Below are positions 37,308 to 45,540 of a DNA stretch of 64,000 nt, in pieces; the stretch's first letter is position 1; each line of letters opens with the position of its first letter. The notes below the pieces were generated by a model. That model was not told the origin of the DNA, made no database searches, and was given only the letters and a program-made list of their open reading frames with translations. Origin of the DNA: Halorientalis sp. LT38 (GTDB lineage Archaea; Halobacteriota; Halobacteria; Halobacteriales; Haloarculaceae); contig NZ_JAYEZN010000001.1 in NCBI RefSeq assembly GCF_037031225.1, positions 3,162,001-3,226,000 of the forward strand, written 5' to 3'. Both the position numbers and the translations under genes were made by a program.

Positions 37308-37739
37308 TTACCGGACGACGGTCACCGTCACGGGTGCCTCACCGACGACGGTCGTCGCGACCGTCCCCAGCAATCGGCTCGCGATGCCGGACTGGGACCC
37401 GCCGTGGCCCCCCATCACGACGTGATCCGCGTCGCGGCTCTCGGCCGTTTCGAGGATGGTCTCGGCCGGATCGCCGGTCTCGACGACGATCTCGACGTCC
37501 CGGTCGCCGTCTCCGGCCCGGTCTCTCGCTCCCTCGACGAGTCTGGACGCGCGCTCGCGGGCGCCTTCGCGCCGGTCCTCGTCTGTTTCCAGCATCCCGC
37601 CTTCGCTCATCGACTCGTCCAGCGGCGTCACGACGTTCAGGACCGTGACCGGACAGTCGAACGTCTCGAGTGCGTGGCCGAGCGCCTCCTTGGCGAGCGG
37701 CGATCCGTCGAGCGGGACCAGAACCTGCGTCGGGGCCAT
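37308..37739 (-). CDS. universal stress protein (UspA family)
   Basis: 143 residues from ATG 37739 (MAPTQVLVPLDGSPLAKEA). The ATP-binding type motif GGHGGSQSGIASRLLGTVA is close to the C terminus. UspA proteins are small cytoplasmic dimers that help in stress survival. The frame extends eight codons further upstream, not conserved. Convergent with the phosphate transporter; pairing of PiT and UspA-type genes is common in haloarchaea. Confidence 0.9.
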   Translation of the reverse strand: MAPTQVLVPLDGSPLAKEALGHALETFDCPVTVLNVVTPLDESMSEGGMLETDEDRREGARERASRLVEGARDRAGDGDRDVEIVVETGDPAETILETAESRDADHVVMGGHGGSQSGIASRLLGTVATTVVGEAPVTVTVVR

Positions 37740-37854
37740 GGCGGGAGTTACTGCGCCGGACACAAGTACCCCGGCGGTGGTGTAGCTCCGCGGTCGGAAT
37801 CCGGGTGGGTTTTAACCTGTAGGAGGTCGAACGTGATGCAACCGCACACCCCGC

Positions 37855-38835
37855 ATGGCAGAGACGTTCTACAGCGTTCTCGGCGTCGAAACCGACGCCG
37901 ACGCCGAGGCGATACGCGACGCGTTCCGGGCCAAGGTCAAGGAGACCCACCCGGACGTGAGCGACGACGACGACGCGGCCTCGACGTTCAAGCGGCTCAC
38001 GGCCGCCCGCGACGTCCTCGTCGACGAGACCAGCCGACGGCGGTACGACCGCGTCGGGCACGCGACGTACGTCCGGCGCCACCTCGACAGCCCCGCCTGG
38101 TCCGCCGACGCCGACGCGTCGGACGTCGGCACCGACTCACGCACGGAGGCCGGCCAGTCCGCCGGCGGAACGACGACGGGCACGACCGACGCGGACGAGG
38201 CGAGCGATTCGAGCGCCGGGGATACCAGCAGCGGTGACAGCGACGGAACGAGCGGCGCTCGGTCGACTCCCGGCGATTCTGGGTCGAGCGGGTCGTCCTC
38301 GCGCGCCGGACCCGGGTCGGCGAACCGCCGGGGGACGCGGGGCGGGTCGACGGCCGAGAACTACCGACGCTATCGGTCGGACCACGGCGAGACGAACCGA
38401 ACTGGGTCGGGACGGACCGGGCGGAACGCGACCGGCGATCACGGCACCTGGTCGACCGACTCCAGCCGGAACTGGGCGTTCTCGGGTGGCCGGACAGCGT
38501 CGACTGCGACCGGTGGCCACGAGGCGGACCCGCGCCAGCGCGCCCGGCGGGAGAACTGGGAGGCAGCGCACGCGGCCAAGAACGCGTACACTCCGTCCGG
38601 GTTCGAGCCGACCGCGGAGTCGGACGAGGCGGCCGCCGCTGCCCAGCGCGACGCGCTCCGGGCGATCGGCCCGTGGCTGGCGTTTCACTTCGTGTTCCTG
38701 ATCAGCGCGTTCGTCACCGTCTGGCTGCTGATGACGTGGGTGCCTTCGGTGCCGACGCTATTTCTCTCCCTGCTGTTGCTCGGCGGAACGGTGTTTTTCT
38801 CGATCCTCCACCTGGTCTCGCAGGTGTACTCGTAA
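37855..38835 (+). CDS. J-domain protein with C-terminal membrane anchor
   Basis: 326 residues. Residues 1-65 are a J domain with the HPD motif at 32-34 and typical end RRRYDRVGHATYV. A long Ser/Thr/Gly/Asp-rich, low-complexity stretch spans roughly 80-235, and the C terminus has two hydrophobic helices (about 270-291 and 298-320). It lacks the Gly/Phe and zinc-finger parts of DnaJ, so it is a specialised co-chaperone that would recruit DnaK at the membrane. ATG 37855 is chosen from the J-domain start (MAETFYSVLGVETDA). No dnaK gene is nearby. Confidence 0.88.
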   Translation: MAETFYSVLGVETDADAEAIRDAFRAKVKETHPDVSDDDDAASTFKRLTAARDVLVDETSRRRYDRVGHATYVRRHLDSPAWSADADASDVGTDSRTEAGQSAGGTTTGTTDADEASDSSAGDTSSGDSDGTSGARSTPGDSGSSGSSSRAGPGSANRRGTRGGSTAENYRRYRSDHGETNRTGSGRTGRNATGDHGTWSTDSSRNWAFSGGRTASTATGGHEADPRQRARRENWEAAHAAKNAYTPSGFEPTAESDEAAAAAQRDALRAIGPWLAFHFVFLISAFVTVWLLMTWVPSVPTLFLSLLLLGGTVFFSILHLVSQVYS

Positions 38836-38836
38836 C

Positions 38837-39037
38837 TCACTCGGCTTCCATCCGTTCGACGGCGGCCCGCGCCTCGACGACGCTCACCTCGCCGTCCTCG
38901 GTCCAGTCGAGTTCGTTGTACACCGTGCAGTTCCGACACTGGTCGCTGAAGACGTCCGTCTCGGTCGTCACGTTGCGGCTCTCACAGATCTGACAGTGCC
39001 AGACTTTCGTCGCCCCCCAGACGAACTCCGAACTCAT
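38837..39037 (-). CDS. small zinc-ribbon protein
   Basis: 66 residues from ATG 39037 (MSSEFVWGATKVWHCQICES). CQIC and CRNC make a probable zinc ribbon; the C-terminal half is acidic and helical (GEVSVVEARAAVERMEAE). The TATA-like TTTAATTG on the minus strand (39096-39103) would give a leader of about 40 bases with the palindrome CAGACG-AG-CGTCTG (39075-39088) at the transcript start. Function unknown. It ends one base from the J-protein stop. Confidence 0.75.
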   Translation of the reverse strand: MSSEFVWGATKVWHCQICESRNVTTETDVFSDQCRNCTVYNELDWTEDGEVSVVEARAAVERMEAE

Positions 39038-39127
39038 ACCAACCGTATCACCGTCGACGGGCAAAACACCCCGGCAGACGAGCGTCTGACGATCGAACAA
39101 TTAAAGCAACGGACAGTGGCTGCGAAA

Positions 39128-39136
39128 TTTATTTAC
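39128..39136 (+). promoter_or_regulatory. TATA-like box of the Tat-exported hydrolase-fold gene
   Basis: TTTATTTAC, 30-38 bases before ATG 39166. Confidence 0.55.
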
Positions 39137-39165
39137 GGTGTGGCACACGTCGCCACACTGGGACA

Positions 39166-40047
39166 ATGGCACTGGGGGACGATTCGGGACGATCGACGAG
39201 ACGCACGTTTCTGAGTACCGTCGCGGGCGGAACGGCTGGGATCGCCGGCCTGGCGACGACGGGCAGCGCGGCCGGGTTCGAGGGCTCGTACGCGGGCCGG
39301 GTGATCACCCGCGGACACTTCATCGCGCAGTTGTTTCTGGGGGTGGACCTCACCCCGCGGAACACCCGGACGAACTACCGGACCGACGGGACCATCCCCG
39401 GACTCACGGGAGGCGACGCGCCCGACGAACTGGTGGTCTTCGTCCACCGATACGAGAAGGACCTGCAGGGGGCGCTGGACTCGCTGCGTGGGTTCAACGA
39501 CGCGCTCCGGGCGGCCGAGTACGACGAGGCGCTGGTCGGCTACGACTGGGACGGAAACGAGGGCCGCTGGAGCCAGCGCGTCGAAATCGCCGACCGGAAC
39601 GCGGACAAACTCGGCACGTTCGTGCGGGACTACGCGGACGCCAGTCCGGACACCGACGTGCGACTCGTCGCCCACGGCGGCGGGGCCAAGACGGTCGCGG
39701 AGTGCCTGGAGTTCTTCATGGATCGGGGCTACGACACGTCGGTGACCTCGGTCGACTTCCTGGGCGGTGCGATCGACAACGACTCGGTCGCCCGCGACGG
39801 CCAGTACGGCCAGGCCATCGCCGACCACTGCGAGACCTGCCGGAACTACTACAAGACCGACGACGACTACCTCGGCTGGACGTACGCGTTCAAGGAGTGG
39901 GACAGGGCCGTCGGTGACACCGGCGCGGAGGGGGAGACCCCCGACAACTACGAGGAGTACGACGTCACCGAGCAGGTGAGCGACCACGATAGCTTCCCGC
40001 TGCCCGACGCCGGCTGCGTGCCGACGGTCGTGGACAACTGGGACTGA
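39166..40047 (+). CDS. Tat-exported alpha/beta-hydrolase-fold protein without the serine nucleophile
   Basis: 293 residues with a twin-arginine signal (STRRTFLSTVAGGTAGIAGL), so exported folded. The rest resembles an alpha/beta-hydrolase: DELVVFVHRYEKDL (after the first strand), VGYDWDGNEG and, at the nucleophile elbow, LVAHGGGAKTVAECLEF. The usual GHSxG is AHGGG at residues 169-173, with Gly171 replacing the catalytic serine, so classical hydrolase activity is unlikely. The region DHCETCRNYYKTDDDYLG has two cysteines that may form a disulfide. Possibly a binding protein or a hydrolase using another residue. Leaderless start supported by the box at 39128-39136. Confidence 0.72.
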   Translation: MALGDDSGRSTRRTFLSTVAGGTAGIAGLATTGSAAGFEGSYAGRVITRGHFIAQLFLGVDLTPRNTRTNYRTDGTIPGLTGGDAPDELVVFVHRYEKDLQGALDSLRGFNDALRAAEYDEALVGYDWDGNEGRWSQRVEIADRNADKLGTFVRDYADASPDTDVRLVAHGGGAKTVAECLEFFMDRGYDTSVTSVDFLGGAIDNDSVARDGQYGQAIADHCETCRNYYKTDDDYLGWTYAFKEWDRAVGDTGAEGETPDNYEEYDVTEQVSDHDSFPLPDAGCVPTVVDNWD

Positions 40048-40182
40048 CGGTTGCGGTAACGCGAGCTTTCGGTGGCTGCCCTCGGGTAAGCAGGTGTTAC
40101 CCGCACCGTGTGGCGTTCGCGGTGGTTCGCGGCGAATCGCCGGCCGGATAAGCGACTGCTTCGCCACTGAACGATTGGCCCG

Positions 40183-40191
40183 GTTTATTCG
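40183..40191 (+). promoter_or_regulatory. TATA-like box of the Gln-rich protein gene
   Basis: GTTTATTCG, 34-42 bases before ATG 40225; GGAG at 40214-40217 lies seven bases before the ATG as a possible ribosome site. Confidence 0.5.
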
Positions 40192-40224
40192 CACCCTCGT
40201 GGTGGACCCCAGCGGAGATATTCT

Positions 40225-41259
40225 ATGAGTCCACGAGACAAGCCACACCAGGGCAGCGGTGACCAGCACGAACGACGAACAGGCCAGCAGGGACGGCGAG
40301 GCAGTCCGCAACAGGGCGGAGAGCAACAGATTGGCGAGCAACAGCAGCGCCAACAGGGACAGCAGGGATACCGGCAGGGTCAGCAGGGTGAGCAACAGCA
40401 GGGCGGCCCTCAGCAGCGACAGCAGATCGGCGGCGGCCAGCAGCAGGGAGGCCGCCAGGGCCAGCAAGGTGGGCAGGGCTTCCAGCAGGGCCAGCGTGGA
40501 CCACAGGCCCAGCAGGGCGGCCGACAGCAACAGGGCGGCCAGCCCCAGCAGGGACAGCAGCCCCAGCGTGGACCACAGCCCCAGCAGGGACAGCAGCCCC
40601 AGCAGGGACAGCAACCCCAGCATGGACAGCAGCCCCAGCCTGGGCAGCAGGGCCAAGGGGGACAGCATGGGGGGCGCCAGCAGCGACAGCAGATCGGGGG
40701 CGGCCAGCAGGGATTCGAGCAACAGGGGCAGCACGGTCAGCAGAGCGGTCAGCAACAGGGTGGACAGATGGGCGGTCGGCAGGCCGCCCAGCCCCAGCAG
40801 GGCGGCCAGCAAGGCCAGTTTGGTGGCCAGCAGGGCCAGCAGGGCCAGCGAGGCAGTCAGCAGCGCGCTCAGCAGTACGGGCAGCAGGGTGGCCAGCAGC
40901 GAGGGCAACAAGGCGGTCAGCCCGGCGGGCAGCAGGGCTTCCAGCAGGGCGGAAAGCAGGCTTTCCAGCAGGGTGGGCAGCAGCGCCAGCAGGCACAACA
41001 GCCCCAGCAGGGCGGTCAGCCGGGTCGCCAGATGGGCGGTCGGCAAGCCGCCCAGCCCCAGCCGCCCCACGAACAGGGCCAGCAGCAACAGGCAGGCCAG
41101 CAAGGGCAGCAGGAACAGCAGCCCAAACAGGGCGGCCAGCAGGGCGGCGGGCAGCAGTCACAGGGCGGCCTGAAACAGCAGACGCGGTCGCCCGCCGCTG
41201 AGCACTCGAGCCGGAAGCAAGAGCGCAACGAGCAGGGCCAGTTCACGAGCGACAGCTGA
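40225..41259 (+). CDS. Gln/Gly-rich low-complexity protein
   Basis: 344 residues; by my hand count 144 are Gln (42%), with Gly next. Acidic residues are only about 4%, the opposite of a normal haloarchaeal protein. The body is built of short units such as GQQPQQGQQ and GGQQGQQG. RQQIGGGQQ and QMGGRQAAQPQ each occur twice, which suggests internal duplication. The N terminus (MSPRDKPHQGSGDQHERR) and C terminus (SSRKQERNEQGQFTSDS) are of normal composition, and RNEQGQFTSD resembles end motifs of small haloarchaeal stress-type proteins. No signal peptide, no membrane segment. Promoter and ribosome site support this strand. It is likely disordered; phase separation or surface water-binding roles are speculation. 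Confidence 0.75.
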   Translation: MSPRDKPHQGSGDQHERRTGQQGRRGSPQQGGEQQIGEQQQRQQGQQGYRQGQQGEQQQGGPQQRQQIGGGQQQGGRQGQQGGQGFQQGQRGPQAQQGGRQQQGGQPQQGQQPQRGPQPQQGQQPQQGQQPQHGQQPQPGQQGQGGQHGGRQQRQQIGGGQQGFEQQGQHGQQSGQQQGGQMGGRQAAQPQQGGQQGQFGGQQGQQGQRGSQQRAQQYGQQGGQQRGQQGGQPGGQQGFQQGGKQAFQQGGQQRQQAQQPQQGGQPGRQMGGRQAAQPQPPHEQGQQQQAGQQGQQEQQPKQGGQQGGGQQSQGGLKQQTRSPAAEHSSRKQERNEQGQFTSDS

Positions 41260-41408
41260 TCCGCGCCGGTCTGCCCTGTTCGGCGAGCGGCCGTCTCAGC
41301 GAGAACCGCTTTTCTTCGCCGTGGGTGGGGAATCGACAGGTTGGGACCTCGCGAGACGGGTCGCCGACACTTCGACAACCGTTTTTCCCTGGCCCGCAAA
41401 GTTCAGGT

Positions 41409-42689
41409 ATGAACGTCCGGGAGATTTCGGAGTTGCGGCCCGACGAGCGGGCCGCGCTGTTCGAGCGGGACGCCGGGATCGACGAGATCCGCGACGACGT
41501 CCGCGGGATCGTCGATCGCGTCCGCGAGGAGGGCGACGTGGCGATACGGGAGTTCAGCGAGGAGTTCGACGACGTGTCGGTCGGCAACCTCGACGTGACC
41601 GACGCGGCGGCCCGCGCCGCCGAGGAGATCGACGACGAGGTCCGCGAGGCCGTCGAGACCGCGGCCGCGAACGTCCGGGCGTTCCACGAACGCCAGGTTC
41701 CCGATGACTGGCGCGAGGATTTCGACGGCCGGGAACTCGGTCGTCGGTACGCCCCCGTCGAGCGCGCCGGGGTCTACGTTCCCGGCGGGACCGCCGCCTA
41801 CCCATCCAGCGCGCTGATGGGCATCATCCCCGCCAAAGTCGCGGGCGTCGAGCACGTCGCGGTCGCGACGCCGCCCGCGGAGGAACTGAACCCCGTGACG
41901 CTCGCGGCCATCGAGATCGCGGGCGCCGACGCGGTCTACCAGGTCGGGGGCGCACAGGGCATCGCCGCGCTGTCCTACGGGACGGAGACGGTCGACCGCG
42001 TCCAGACGATCGTCGGCCCCGGCAACCGGTGGGTCACGGCGGCCAAGGCCGAGGTGCGGGGAGAGGTGGAGATCGACTTCCTCGCGGGACCGAGCGAGAT
42101 CGCGGTGCTCGCCGACGAGACGGCCGATCCCGAACTGGTCGCCGCCGATCTGGTCGCGCAGGCGGAACACGACACACGCGCGTCGGTCGTCGCTGTCACG
42201 GTCGACGAGGAACTGGCCGCCGAGGTCGCGGCCGAGGTCGAGGCGCAGGCGACTGGCAAAGAGCGGGAGGAGACGATCCGCGGCGCGCTGGAGAGCGACG
42301 CGAGCGGCGTCTTCCTCGCGCGGTCGATGAGCGAGGCCGTCCTCTTCGTCGAGGAGTACGCGGCAGAGCACCTCTCGATCGTCGCCGACGACGACGAGTC
42401 GCTGCTCGACCGCGTCGACAGCGCGGGGAGCGTCTTCCTCGGGCCGTACTCACCTGTCGCGGCGGGCGACTACGCCAGCGGACCGAACCACGTGCTCCCG
42501 ACGGGCGGCGGCGCGCGTCGCTATGGGGGCCTGTCGGTCGACACGTTCCTGCGCTCGACCACCGTCCAGCGACTGGACCGCGACGCGCTCGCTGGCCTCT
42601 CGGAGACGATCACGACGCTGGCCGAGGCCGAGGGACTGACGGCACACGCAGAAAGCGTCAGGAAGCGCCTGGAAGACGACGAGGACTGA
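41409..42689 (+). CDS. hisD: histidinol dehydrogenase
   Basis: 426 residues. It makes the last two oxidations of histidine synthesis (histidinol to histidine, NAD and Zn). Motifs: YVPGGTAAYPSSALMGIIPA, TIVGPGNRWVTAAK, IDFLAGPSEIAVLADE, the zinc/catalytic EYAAEHLSIV and SGPNHVLPTGG. ATG 41409 gives MNVREISELRPDERAALF. It is isolated from other his genes, as usual in haloarchaea. Confidence 0.96.
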   Translation: MNVREISELRPDERAALFERDAGIDEIRDDVRGIVDRVREEGDVAIREFSEEFDDVSVGNLDVTDAAARAAEEIDDEVREAVETAAANVRAFHERQVPDDWREDFDGRELGRRYAPVERAGVYVPGGTAAYPSSALMGIIPAKVAGVEHVAVATPPAEELNPVTLAAIEIAGADAVYQVGGAQGIAALSYGTETVDRVQTIVGPGNRWVTAAKAEVRGEVEIDFLAGPSEIAVLADETADPELVAADLVAQAEHDTRASVVAVTVDEELAAEVAAEVEAQATGKEREETIRGALESDASGVFLARSMSEAVLFVEEYAAEHLSIVADDDESLLDRVDSAGSVFLGPYSPVAAGDYASGPNHVLPTGGGARRYGGLSVDTFLRSTTVQRLDRDALAGLSETITTLAEAEGLTAHAESVRKRLEDDED

Positions 42690-42707
42690 GCGCGGGCGGA
42701 CCGTCGC

Positions 42708-43400
42708 TCACGTCGAGACGTGCGGGAGCAGGTCGTCCTCGAGTCGGGCGAGGCGGGCGAACAGTTCGCCGCCGGCCGGGAGCCCCTCGAAGCGCACACG
42801 CCGTTCGCCGGACGGCGCTTCCTCGGTGACTTCGGAGATGACGCCCTCGTCGTCGAGCCTCGGGAGGTGGGTGTGGACGAGCGAGACGTGGACGTTACGG
42901 CTGTCCTCGCCGCGAGCCTCCGCCACCGCCGCCGCCAGCTCCTCGACGCTCGCGGTGCCCTCGGCCCGAAGCCGGTCGATCAGGATCCGCCGGCGCTCGG
43001 AGGCCAACAGCTCCAGTGCGGCGTCGAGCTCCGCCGGCGGCGCCTCGACGCCCAGCACGGCGTCGATCAACCCGTCCTCGAACACGGCCGGGTCCGTCGG
43101 GACGATCCGGGCGTCCTGTCGATAGAGCAGTCCGATCTCCTCGAATTTCGGGAGGTGGTGGTGTCTGAGACTGACCAGCACGCGTTCGTAGCGCGCCTCC
43201 GTGACGTCGGTCAGCGAGACGCCCGTTTCGGCGCTGGCGACGAACGTGGTCAGCTCGTCCACCGTGAGGCCGTCGGGCCGCCCTCGGACGGAGGCGGCGA
43301 TCCGTCGCCGTCGACTGTCGGCGAGCGCCGCGAACAGCTGGGACGGCGTTCGGGCGTCACTCGACCCGGTACGTCCCTGGGGGGTGGCTCTGCTGGACAT
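42708..43400 (-). CDS. tandem DUF7344-type winged-helix protein
   Basis: 230 residues with two copies of the haloarchaeal winged-helix domain: LFAALADSRRRRIAASV through LVSLRHHHLPKFEEIGL (about 22-95) and ALELLASERRRILIDRL through VHVSLVHTHLPRLDDEGVIS (about 127-205). It lacks the membrane helices of the related protein at 5376-5918, so it is probably a soluble DNA-binding regulator. The target is not known. It is convergent with hisD with 18 bases between stops. Confidence 0.82.
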   Translation of the reverse strand: MSSRATPQGRTGSSDARTPSQLFAALADSRRRRIAASVRGRPDGLTVDELTTFVASAETGVSLTDVTEARYERVLVSLRHHHLPKFEEIGLLYRQDARIVPTDPAVFEDGLIDAVLGVEAPPAELDAALELLASERRRILIDRLRAEGTASVEELAAAVAEARGEDSRNVHVSLVHTHLPRLDDEGVISEVTEEAPSGERRVRFEGLPAGGELFARLARLEDDLLPHVST

Positions 43401-43634
43401 GTAGTCTCACATTTCTCCGAAGCGGGGTTGACTCTGCTGCCAAAACGATTAGGGAGTCCCGCGGGTGAAAGCGACTCGCAACCGCCGAATTCGGTGGTAA
43501 CGGTGGCTTAGAGGCCGTAATCGTCGGTGAAGCGGTCCCCCGTGCGACCGGTCTGTCGGATGGGACGTCGGGGTCCGCAGTCCCTCGTCGGGAGTGGCAA
43601 CACAGTTAACATCGTTCGGCCGGTATCGTCGTTC

Positions 43635-43994
43635 ATGAGCGGAACGTCTGCGGCCGCCGAGGCGGAGATCGAGGTCACCGAACCCGCCGCCGAGGAAGCC
43701 ATCCGGCTGCTGGAGGGCGAGGACATGGACACCGACGTGGCCGGCCTCCGGCTGTTCGTCCAGCAGGGCGGCTGCGCCGGCCTCTCCTACGGGATGCGGT
43801 TCGACTACGAACCGGAAGACGAAGACACGATCTTCGAACACCACGGCCTGCGCGTGTTCGTCGACGAAGCGAGCATGAATTACATCGAGGGCAGCCGTCT
43901 GGAGTTCGAGGATGGACTCCAGGGCGAAGGGTTCCACGTCGAGAACCCCAACGTCGTCTCCGAGTGCGGCTGTGGCGAGAGCTTCCGGACCTAG
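43635..43994 (+). CDS. IscA/HesB-family Fe-S carrier
   Basis: 119 residues from ATG 43635 ([19 protein letters not shown]). The three cysteines of A-type Fe-S carriers are at [10 protein letters not shown] and at CGCGESF near the C terminus. It would receive and hand on Fe-S clusters. The stop overlaps the stop of the convergent dodecin gene through the palindrome CTAG at 43991-43994. The spacer before it (43401-43634) holds no other gene that I can support. Confidence 0.92.
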   Translation: MSGTSAAAEAEIEVTEPAAEEAIRLLEGEDMDTDVAGLRLFVQQGGCAGLSYGMRFDYEPEDEDTIFEHHGLRVFVDEASMNYIEGSRLEFEDGLQGEGFHVENPNVVSECGCGESFRT

Positions 43995-44191
43995 TCGGCC
44001 AGCTCGAAGGCCACCTCCACTTCCGCCTGGTACTCGCGGTTCTCTACCCCTGCGATCTCGACGCCCATCTCCTCGACTTCGACCCAGTAGACGTTGTCGA
44101 GGGTGTTCTCCGCGCGGTCGACCGCGTCGTCGACCGCCTTGTCGAAGCTGTCCGGACTCGTCCCGATCAGTGTGATCTTCTTGAAAACCAT
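43991..44191 (-). CDS. dodecin (flavin-binding)
   Basis: 66 residues from ATG 44191 ([19 protein letters not shown]). Dodecins assemble as hollow 12-mers that store riboflavin and related flavins in halophilic archaea. The family signature [15 protein letters not shown], with the flavin-stacking Trp, is present. A ribosome site GGGGAG (44199-44204) precedes the ATG and the TATA-like CTTTAACAC lies near 44232-44240. Convergent with the IscA-type gene, sharing CTAG. Confidence 0.93.
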   Translation of the reverse strand: MVFKKITLIGTSPDSFDKAVDDAVDRAENTLDNVYWVEVEEMGVEIAGVENREYQAEVEVAFELAD

Positions 44192-44439
44192 GGGTTGTCT
44201 CCCCGTGACGACGGTCCATTCGACGCTTCCCGTGTTAAAGGTTAGCACGAAGCGTCGAACCGCCGTCACTGTGGCGGACGGTGCACCGTCTCACCGTCGC
44301 CGGCCGAACGTTTACGTACCGAGACGGGACCACACCGGATCGTGCACTGATCGACGTCCGGCGCGGTCGAGGCGGGAGCGCGGTCCGCCGCGTCGGGACT
44401 CCCATGGATCGCCTGCTCGCCATCACCCGCCGCTGTCGC

Positions 44440-45159
44440 TCACAGGTCCGCGTTCAGATTGTCGAGTTGATGCTGGGCCTGTGCGAGCGCACCCTCGTCG
44501 CCCTCGGCGAGGTAGTGGCCGACGGCCTGTGCGGCCCCGATCAGCGATTCGCTCGCCGCGAGCGAGACGTCCCCCTCGAGCGCCGCGACGCGTTTGCGGT
44601 GCTCCGAGAGCCGGCCCAGGAGGTCGCCGGCCAGGTCGTCGGGGTCGTCGTCGAGATACGTCCGCAGGTCGCGCCGGTAGTCCTCGACGGCGCTCGCGTA
44701 CGCCAGTCCGCGGGCCGAGCGCATGGAGTCGGGGACGTCCGACGGCCCGGGTCGTTCGCCCTGATCGGCGCCGCGTAGCAGCGTCAGCAGGTAGTACTCC
44801 TCGTCGTCGCTGGTCCGCATCGCCTGCCGCAACTCGCTCGCGGCGTGGGCCAGCTCGACCGCCGCCAGGTAGGTGTCGTCGAGGGGCCGGAGCTCGCCGG
44901 CGTCGATGAAGCCGTACTGGCGAGTGAAGGCGCGACAGCGTTCGGCGGCGTCGGCGGCCAGTTCACGGAGCGGCGCGTCGTCGACGCGGGTTCGCACCTC
45001 GGTCAGATCGAGCGTGACCGGGCTGGCGGTGTGTTCCTTCCGTTCGTCCACGCCGACGCTCCGGAGGCTCCCGCACTGGGGACAGGCGACGCTTGCGGTG
45101 TCGTAGTACGACCAGCGCGTCTCGCAGTCCTTGCACTTCCGGTCCCCGCGGATCTTCAT
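44440..45159 (-). CDS. haloarchaeal zinc-ribbon/helical protein (DUF7117-like)
   Basis: 239 residues from ATG 45159 (MKIRGDRKCKDCETRWSYY). An N-terminal zinc ribbon (CKDC and CPQC, residues 9-32) is followed by a long helical region rich in Ala, Leu and charged residues (AVELAHAASELRQAMRTSD, LLGRLSEHRKRVAALEGD). I associate it with DUF7117 from memory. No enzyme motif. Minus-strand TATA-like TGTTTTGAGG (45181-45190) is 22-31 bases before the ATG. The 248-base spacer to the dodecin gene (44192-44439) shows no other gene. Confidence 0.72.
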   Translation of the reverse strand: MKIRGDRKCKDCETRWSYYDTASVACPQCGSLRSVGVDERKEHTASPVTLDLTEVRTRVDDAPLRELAADAAERCRAFTRQYGFIDAGELRPLDDTYLAAVELAHAASELRQAMRTSDDEEYYLLTLLRGADQGERPGPSDVPDSMRSARGLAYASAVEDYRRDLRTYLDDDPDDLAGDLLGRLSEHRKRVAALEGDVSLAASESLIGAAQAVGHYLAEGDEGALAQAQHQLDNLNADL

Positions 45160-45180
45160 GCCCGAACCTTGCGGTGCCAG

Positions 45181-45244
45181 CCTCAAAACACGTGCGACAG
45201 CGCCCGGGGACTGCTTCCACCGCCCGTGGAGTGTGAAAATACTT
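45181..45244. promoter_or_regulatory. divergent promoters of the zinc-ribbon gene and the 48-residue gene
   Basis: Minus-strand TATA-like TGTTTTGAGG at 45181-45190 serves the gene ending at 44440; plus-strand GAAAATACTT at 45235-45244 is 26-35 bases before ATG 45270. Both genes would be leaderless. Confidence 0.45.
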
Positions 45245-45269
45245 CCCTCTCCCGACCCCACGTCCCGAT

Positions 45270-45416
45270 ATGCGCGACGAAGAGGAGATCCGCGAGCAAT
45301 ACGAGTTCCTGAAAGAACAGCTCGACGACGAGAACATGAACCATCAGGGAGTCAGACAGATGTTCACGTACTACAAGCGGGCGCTCGGGTGGGTGCTCGA
45401 GGAGGAGTACATCTGA
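45270..45416 (+). CDS. 48-residue acidic helical protein
   Basis: Short gene MRDEEEIREQYEFLKEQLDD...WVLEEEYI, with codon use of the genome (G/C third positions) and a TATA-like box 26-35 bases before the ATG. The product is acidic and probably two helices (residues 3-20 and 26-46). No motif is recognised. A real small gene is supported by promoter, composition and the amphipathic pattern; function unknown. Confidence 0.65.
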   Translation: MRDEEEIREQYEFLKEQLDDENMNHQGVRQMFTYYKRALGWVLEEEYI

Positions 45417-45540
45417 TTCGGCAACTCGCTCCCGAGACAGTGGACGCGTGAGGCCGATCGGCGACCAGAAGTTGAAGAACGCGCGTCCTTCGATCCGACG
45501 GGCAGCGATAATGGCGAGGTCGGTACATTTAAGTAATTAT

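Noticed and set aside
39133..41103. A 656-codon Leu-rich open frame on the minus strand
   Set aside because: It is the antisense of the Gln-rich gene (CAG/CTG complement) and of the hydrolase-fold gene; it has no start signals or real protein pattern, while the plus-strand genes have promoters and normal ends.
40300..41180. CRISPR-like or tandem noncoding repeats
   Set aside because: The CAGCAGGG units are irregular, in frame with a Gln-rich protein, and lack fixed-length unique spacers.
43508..43612. A 34-codon minus-strand frame ending DDYGL in the spacer before the IscA-type gene
   Set aside because: No TATA-like box at a proper distance and a start only 22 bases from the divergent gene start; composition is not convincing.
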